The notes below the pieces were generated by a model, which saw nothing but the letters and a program-made list of their open reading frames with translations, made no database searches and was not told where the DNA came from. DNA of 64,000 bases from JAXMAZ01 sp046350115. Its GTDB lineage: Bacteria; Planctomycetota; Planctomycetia; Gemmatales; Gemmataceae. Of this stretch, positions 60,005-64,000 are shown in pieces. The stretch spans positions 124,001 to 188,000 of the forward strand of contig JAXMAZ010000012.1 in the NCBI GenBank assembly GCA_046350115.1. Direction: 5' to 3'. How positions within the stretch are numbered: the stretch's first letter is position 1; every line of letters starts with the position of its first letter. Both the position numbers and the translations under genes were made by a program.

Positions 60005-60951
60005 CAGGTCGCAGTGTAAGGGCTAAACAACTCGGTCGTGAAGTACCGCTCCATCCGGTCCGGGAACACCGTCACCACCTGGGCCGCCGGGTCGCCCAGT
60101 CGCCGCAGCACCTCGACCGCCGCCCGGTAATTCAGCCCGCTGCTCGGCCCGACCGGGAACCCCCGGCGGATCAGCTCCCGGGTGCAGGCCAAGGCGTCCG
60201 CGTCGCACACTTCGACGGTTAGCAGCCCCGGCAGCTTGTCCTCGCAAAAAATCTCCGAGATGCGGTCGGCCACCCCGGGGATTTTGCCGCTGAAGCTGCA
60301 GCACTCCACGTCCCCTTCCCCGTACAGGTTGACCGGCCGGGCGTGGACCGGCACCACCCCGCACCCGCACCCGGCCAGCCCCTCGTACAGCCCGACCAGT
60401 GTGCCGCCGGTGCCGACCCCGCTCACCACCGCATCGACGCGGCCGTCCGGGATCTGGTCGATGATCTCGCGGGCGGTGCCGGCCTTGTGGGCCTCCGGGT
60501 TGTCCGGGTTGCTGAACTGCCGGGGCAGGAACGCCCCCTCCTCCCGGCCGAGCCGCTCCACCTCGGTGATCGCCCCGCGGACCCCCTGCTCGGCCGGGGT
60601 GAACCGCACCTCCCCGCCGTAGGCCTTGATGATGAACACCCGCTCCGAGCTGACCCCGGCCGGCAGCACCGCCACGAACCGCACCCCGAGCTGGGCACAC
60701 GCCAACGCCAGGGCGATGCTGGTCGAGCCGCTGGACGCCTCGGCCACCGTCTGGCCCGGCTTCAGCTTCCCGAGCCGCCACGCCTTTTCCAGGATGAACC
60801 GGGCGATCCGGTCCTTGGTCGAGCCGCTCGGGTTGAGGAACTCCAGCTTGCACCAGACCGGCGGCAGGGCCGGGTCGAGCCGGACCGGGGCGAGCGGGGT
60901 CGGGGCGACCCGGTGCAGGTAGCGGTTGTCCCCGGGCAGAACGGGCGGCAT
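60004..60951 (-). CDS. PLP-dependent cysteine synthase family protein
   Basis: The predicted protein has 315 residues. The PLP lysine is Lys46 in NPSGSTKDRIARFI. The substrate loop EASSGSTSIALALA and the glycine-rich phosphate loop GVGTGGTLVGLYEG follow, and the C-terminal FPVGPSSGLNYRAA matches the family. The order is as in cysteine synthase or cystathionine beta-synthase catalytic domains. The sulfur donor is not determined. The start at 60951 has CCGGGCAGAACGGGCG upstream on the minus strand and is acceptable. Confidence 0.9.
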   Translation of the reverse strand: MPPVLPGDNRYLHRVAPTPLAPVRLDPALPPVWCKLEFLNPSGSTKDRIARFILEKAWRLGKLKPGQTVAEASSGSTSIALALACAQLGVRFVAVLPAGVSSERVFIIKAYGGEVRFTPAEQGVRGAITEVERLGREEGAFLPRQFSNPDNPEAHKAGTAREIIDQIPDGRVDAVVSGVGTGGTLVGLYEGLAGCGCGVVPVHARPVNLYGEGDVECCSFSGKIPGVADRISEIFCEDKLPGLLTVEVCDADALACTRELIRRGFPVGPSSGLNYRAAVEVLRRLGDPAAQVVTVFPDRMERYFTTELFSPYTAT

Positions 60952-61085
60952 CGGCGGACCTCGGTTCGGGTGCGGGAAGTGTATCAGAGCGGCGGGAAGT
61001 CCAAAGCCCGCCCGCGACCGTGGGCGGGCGTTCGCCCGGCGCCTCCCCTTGCCCGGACGCGGGTGGTGTGCTATTTCATGAATTG

Positions 61086-61502
61086 ATGAAACAGCGTAAG
61101 CCAGCCCGCACGCTCGCCCCCGTCGACCCGGCGGCCTGCTCGCACGCCGGCCACACCCACGGGTCGGTCGGCGGCCGGCCGGCCGCCGACCCGGCCGCCC
61201 TGGACCGGGCCGCCCGGCTGTTCCGGGCGATGGGGGACGGCCCCCGGCTGCGGCTGCTCCACCTGCTGGCCGCCGGCGAGGGCTGCGTCACCGAGCTGGT
61301 CGAGGACTCGGGGAGAAGTTCTCCACCGTGTCCCAGCGGCTGCCGGGTGCTGCGGAGCGAGGGGCTGGTCGCCCGGCGGCGGGTCGGGCTGCACGTGTAC
61401 TACTCGCTGGCCGACCGGCACGTTGCCGACCTGGTGGCGAACGCCCTGGCCCATGCCGGCGAACTGAACGGATCGAAACCCCACTCTCAGGAGGCCGACT
61501 GA
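61086..61502 (+). CDS. ArsR/SmtB family regulator with a compensating frameshift pair
   Basis: The predicted protein has 138 residues. A His/Cys-containing N-terminal tail (CSHAGHTHGSVGG) precedes the winged-helix domain: DRAARLFRAMGDGPRLRLLH then EGCVTELVEDSG. The next ten or so residues are odd (RSSPPCPSGC). Adding one G after 61310 and removing one C near 61344 gives EKFSTVSQRLRVLRSEGLV, the usual recognition helix. The rest (ARRRVGLHVYYSLADRHVADLV) is in frame. So two opposite indels are present, probably sequencing errors. It would repress the His-rich gene that follows and sense a metal such as zinc. The start is ATG 61086. Confidence 0.85.
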   Translation: MKQRKPARTLAPVDPAACSHAGHTHGSVGGRPAADPAALDRAARLFRAMGDGPRLRLLHLLAAGEGCVTELVEDSGRSSPPCPSGCRVLRSEGLVARRRVGLHVYYSLADRHVADLVANALAHAGELNGSKPHSQEAD

Positions 61503-61861
61503 TGGCTCACACGCATTCCAACCACCCGCATCAGCACGGGGCCGGGTGCGGGCACACCCGGATCACCCACGACGGGCACGCCGACTACCTGCACGACGGC
61601 CACCTGCACCACCAGGCGGCCGACGGGTCGGTGGAGGAGCACACCCTGCCGGTCGGCGGGGCGAACCCGGCCGGCTGCACCCCGGCCCACGCCTGCGCCG
61701 GGCACGCGAAGGGGCACGTCCACGGGGCCGGGTGCGGGCACGAGGCGGTGCCGCACGGCGACCACACCGACTACCTGGTGGACGGCCACCTGCACCAGTC
61801 GCCCCGCGGATCAGACGGCGACCACTGCGACGACCACGGGCCGGTCGCCGTGGCGAAGTAA
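61502..61861 (+). CDS. Histidine-rich metal-binding protein
   Basis: The predicted protein has 119 residues with 24 His and several Cys. Two similar blocks are seen: HGAGCGHTRITHDGHADYLHDGHLHH and then HGAGCGHEAVPHGDHTDYL with VDGHLHQ, each containing the DYLxDGHLH motif. Such proteins follow ArsR/SmtB genes and bind zinc or nickel, perhaps as a store or chaperone. Its ATG overlaps the ArsR stop (TGATG), so both are translated together. There is no signal peptide, so the protein stays in the cytoplasm. Confidence 0.85.
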   Translation: MAHTHSNHPHQHGAGCGHTRITHDGHADYLHDGHLHHQAADGSVEEHTLPVGGANPAGCTPAHACAGHAKGHVHGAGCGHEAVPHGDHTDYLVDGHLHQSPRGSDGDHCDDHGPVAVAK

Positions 61862-61868
61862 GAAACCC

Positions 61869-61989
61869 CGGTTAGCCGCGAGGCGAGCCGCGGAGCCGAG
61901 CGCGACCCGCATCCCACCCCGGCGATAATCGCGGGAACGGGCTGCGGGTGTCGCGCTCGGCTCCGCGGACTCCGCCTCGCGGCTAACCG
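61869..61989. repeat. Intergenic inverted repeat, family F
   Basis: CGGTTAGCCGCGAGGCGAGC on the left and GACTCCGCCTCGCGGCTAACCG-type sequence on the right pair imperfectly; the outer 16 bases are the same as at 40760. The inner GGAGCCGAGCGCG is also shared. The right end touches the stop of the GH5 gene. Confidence 0.85.
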
Positions 61990-61990
61990 G

Positions 61991-62995
61991 TCACTTCCCC
62001 GAGATCAGCGCCTTCAGCAGCGGCTCCCGCCACTGGTCGGTGGCCGGGTCGTACACCCCGAACCCGCTGCCGAACTCCCAGTACGCCCAGCCGAACCCCC
62101 GCCTGTCGGCCGCCTCCCGGACCGCCCGGGTCCAGGCCGCCCGCGACTCCAGCGGCGCCTTCGAGTACGCCCCGAACTCACCCAGGTAGAGCGGCCGGCC
62201 GGTCTGCGCCGCCCACTTGGCGGCCGCGTCGAAGTCGGCGTCCAGCTTCTTCCGCTGGTCCGGGGTGCCGGTCCAGGTGCGGCCGAGCCACTTGTCCGAC
62301 CCCTTGCTCCACGACGCCCCCTGGTGGGTGAACTCGAACGGCTCGTAGTAGTGGAAGGTGGCGGCCAGCCGGCGGTCCGCCTCCGGCAGCTTGAGCGACG
62401 GCAGCGCCCGGAACCCGTTCCAGTTGACCGGCCCGACCACCACCACCCGGTCCGGGTTGGTCGCCCGGATCACCTTCACCGCCTCGGCGGCCAGCTCGTT
62501 CCAGACGGCCGGCTTCCACTCGTGGGTCGGCTCGTTCATCACCTCGAACAGCACGCTCCCCGGCCGCCCCTTGTGCCGGTCGGCGATCTGCTTCCACAGC
62601 CCGAGCAGCCGGTCCTTGTGCCCGGCCGGGTCCTTGTGGATCTCGTCGTAGTGGTGGACGTTCAGCACCACCCCGAGGCCGGCTGCGGTCGCCTGGTCGA
62701 CGATCTCGTCCACCCGCTTGGCGAATGTGGGGTCGATGGTGTACGGCGGCTCCTTGGCGGCGTGGGCGGACCACTTGACCGGCAGGCGGACGTGGCCGAA
62801 CCCGGCCGCCTTGATGGCCGTCAGGTACGCCGGCTTGACGGTCAGCCCCCACGCCCCTTCGGACGGGGCGTCGAGGGCGTTCCCCAGGTTCACCCCGGGG
62901 CCGAGCGCCTTGACGGCGACCGCGGCCGGGTCGTCCGCCTTGCCCACCGAACCCGCCACCAGCATCAAACCGACGGTGAATGCCCGAGTACTCAC
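61991..62995 (-). CDS. Glycoside hydrolase family 5 enzyme (cellulase-like)
   Basis: The predicted protein has 334 residues. A signal peptide (RAFTVGLMLVAGSVGKA) is present. The acid/base residue is Glu155 in FEVMNEPTHEW and the nucleophile is Glu273 in LYLGEFGAYS, both at the usual spacing. GHVRLPVKWSAHA, LGVVLNVHHYDEI and FGWAYWEFGSGFGVYD complete the barrel. It probably cuts beta-1,4-linked glucan or mannan outside the cytoplasm. The start at 62995 is good. Confidence 0.93.
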   Translation of the reverse strand: MSTRAFTVGLMLVAGSVGKADDPAAVAVKALGPGVNLGNALDAPSEGAWGLTVKPAYLTAIKAAGFGHVRLPVKWSAHAAKEPPYTIDPTFAKRVDEIVDQATAAGLGVVLNVHHYDEIHKDPAGHKDRLLGLWKQIADRHKGRPGSVLFEVMNEPTHEWKPAVWNELAAEAVKVIRATNPDRVVVVGPVNWNGFRALPSLKLPEADRRLAATFHYYEPFEFTHQGASWSKGSDKWLGRTWTGTPDQRKKLDADFDAAAKWAAQTGRPLYLGEFGAYSKAPLESRAAWTRAVREAADRRGFGWAYWEFGSGFGVYDPATDQWREPLLKALISGK

Positions 62996-63064
62996 GACAA
63001 ACCCTCTCCGCCGTCCGCCGGCGAACCCCGGCCGGCCCGGCGGTGTCCATCGTATGTCGGTCGC

Positions 63065-63136
63065 GTCCCGATGGTGTAACGGACAGCACCCGAGCCTCCG
63101 AAGCTCGGAGTCCTGGTTCGAGTCCAGGTCGGGATA
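63065..63136 (+). tRNA. tRNA-Arg (anticodon CCG)
   Basis: The 72-base sequence forms a cloverleaf: acceptor GTCCCGA/TCGGGAT (G-U first pair), D stem GTGT/GCAC, anticodon stem CGAGC/GCTCG with loop CTCCGAA (anticodon CCG, codon CGG), and T stem CCTGG/CCAGG with loop TTCGAGT. The 3' CCA is not encoded. CGG is a heavily used codon in this GC-rich sequence. Confidence 0.92.
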
Positions 63137-63198
63137 TTCCCCCTCCCTTTCTCCGGATTCCGCGTGCGAGCGGCCGGCCGGGCGGCTCTTCTACGGTG

Positions 63199-64000
63199 AT
63201 GACACCCGCCGCCCGCCTGTTCGCCGTCGCCTGCCGCCGGCCGGCCGCCCCCGACGCCGACCTGCTCGCCGCCTGGGCGACCGCCCGGGACGCCGACGCC
63301 TTCGCCGAACTGGTCGCCCGGTACGGCCCGCTGGTGTGGCGGACCTGCCGGGCGGCGGCCGGCCCGACCCCGACCGCCGAGGACGCCTTCCAGGCCACCT
63401 TCCTGGCCCTCAGCCGGCAGGCCGGGCGGGTGACGGCCGTGGCCGGGTTCCTCCACCGCACCGCCGGCCGGGCGGTCCGTAAGGCCGCCCGCCGGGACCG
63501 CCGCCCCCCGCCCCCGCTGCCCCCGCAAGTCACCGCCGATCCGCTCGACCGGCTGACCGCCCGGGAGCTGCTCGCCGCTGTCGACGCCGAGATCGCCCGG
63601 CTGCCGGAGCGGCAGCGGCTGCCGGTCCTGCTGTGCGGGGTGGACGGGCTGTCCGCGGACGAGGCGGCTCGGAGGCTCGGTTGGACCGCCGGGGCGGTGC
63701 GAGGCCGCCTCCAGCGGGGGCGGGCGGTCCTCCGCTTCCGGCTGGCGGCCAAGGGGCTGACGGTCCCGGCGGCGGTCGGGCTGGCGACGGTGCCGGACCG
63801 ACTGGCGACGGCCGCTGTGGCGGCGGCGTGCGGCGGGCCGGTGGCGGCCGGGGTGGCGCGACTGGTTCCCGGAGGGCTGAGCATGTGGGGGATGGTGAAG
63901 CTGGCCGGCCTGGTCGGCGTGGTGTGCGGGCTGGCCGTCGCCGGCGGCCGCCCGGCGGCCGACCCGCTGCCACCGGCTGTCGCCCCGCCGGACGCAACCG
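63199..64000 (+). CDS. ECF RNA polymerase sigma factor with C-terminal membrane segment (partial)
   Basis: The frame from ATG 63199 is open to the end of the window, so at least 267 residues are coded. Sigma-70 region 2 covers about 22-95 (DADAFAELVARYGPLVWRTC, EDAFQATFLALSRQ). Region 4 covers about 125-180 (LPERQRLPVLLCGVDGLSAD, then EAARRLGWTAGAVRGRLQRG). After an Ala-rich linker a hydrophobic stretch at 231-250 (GMVKLAGLVGVVCGLAVAGG) looks like a membrane helix. Planctomycete ECF factors of this layout often carry a large extracytoplasmic sensor domain, which here would lie beyond the window. So it may sense an external signal directly. Confidence 0.9.
   Translation, partial: MTPAARLFAVACRRPAAPDADLLAAWATARDADAFAELVARYGPLVWRTCRAAAGPTPTAEDAFQATFLALSRQAGRVTAVAGFLHRTAGRAVRKAARRDRRPPPPLPPQVTADPLDRLTARELLAAVDAEIARLPERQRLPVLLCGVDGLSADEAARRLGWTAGAVRGRLQRGRAVLRFRLAAKGLTVPAAVGLATVPDRLATAAVAAACGGPVAAGVARLVPGGLSMWGMVKLAGLVGVVCGLAVAGGRPAADPLPPAVAPPDAT

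Overview
The window looks like a chromosomal segment of a planctomycete of the family Gemmataceae (Gemmata, Urbifossiella, Fimbriiglobus and relatives). This is inferred from very high G+C, a secreted DUF1549/DUF1553 protein next to a DUF1501 protein and a PPC-domain protein, a planctomycete-type Gfo/Idh/MocA oxidoreductase, a sulfatase, an ECF sigma factor with a membrane anchor, and dense intergenic palindromic repeats. No rRNA, CRISPR array, prophage or transposase was seen. Two tRNAs are present (Ala-CGC and Arg-CCG).

Layout. 1-3.8 kb: 3' end of purH, then a plus-strand run of hydrolase, erythromycin-esterase-like protein, phosphoribosyltransferase and YbhB/YbcL protein. 4-7 kb: a frameshifted secreted nitrilase-family protein and a Gfo/Idh/MocA oxidoreductase. 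7.3-12.9 kb: an RND efflux pump and its adaptor, divergent from a TetR regulator, with a palindromic operator inside the pump promoter. 13-16.2 kb: a duplicated Cys/His protein and a penicillin acylase. 16.3-18.8 kb: two unrecognised genes of visibly lower G+C, the first broken by an in-frame TAG. 18.8-24.5 kb: PPC-domain, DUF1501 and DUF1549/DUF1553 cluster on the minus strand. 24.6-29.6 kb: tRNA-Ala and two secreted repeat proteins. 30-34.7 kb: BaiN-like flavoprotein, aminotransferase, a possible 24-residue peptide, a frameshifted GNAT gene and a conserved hypothetical. 34.7-40.7 kb: PiT phosphate transporter, secreted protein, inorganic pyrophosphatase, two small heat-shock proteins and a secreted Ig-like protein. 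40.9-45.8 kb: a two-gene HTTM membrane module, a Cys/Gly repeat protein and a DUF2617 protein. 45.8-52.3 kb: short-chain reductase, metallophosphoesterase, DUF433/DUF5615 pair, membrane-fused spermidine-synthase-like protein, Fic protein and IspH. 52.7-58.1 kb: small secreted Cys protein, argB-argD-argF, an unrecognised gene pair and rph. 58.2-64 kb: sulfatase, cysteine-synthase-like enzyme, ArsR plus His-rich protein, GH5 glycosidase, tRNA-Arg and the ECF sigma factor, which runs off the end.

The most striking non-coding signal is a set of at least six families of long inverted repeats filling most intergenic gaps. Some are nested one inside another. Several abut or supply the TAG stop codon of the flanking gene, and one appears to extend a reading frame. 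A second window-wide signal is a set of single-base indels and one in-frame stop in otherwise well-conserved genes. One ArsR gene carries a compensating -1/+1 pair. This pattern suggests sequencing or assembly error at least as strongly as real gene decay.

Working links between genes: argB, argD and argF give three steps of arginine synthesis; phosphate uptake and pyrophosphatase sit near each other; the TetR regulator probably controls the efflux operon; ArsR probably controls the His-rich metal-binding protein. All functions are read from motifs and context only; no database search was possible.
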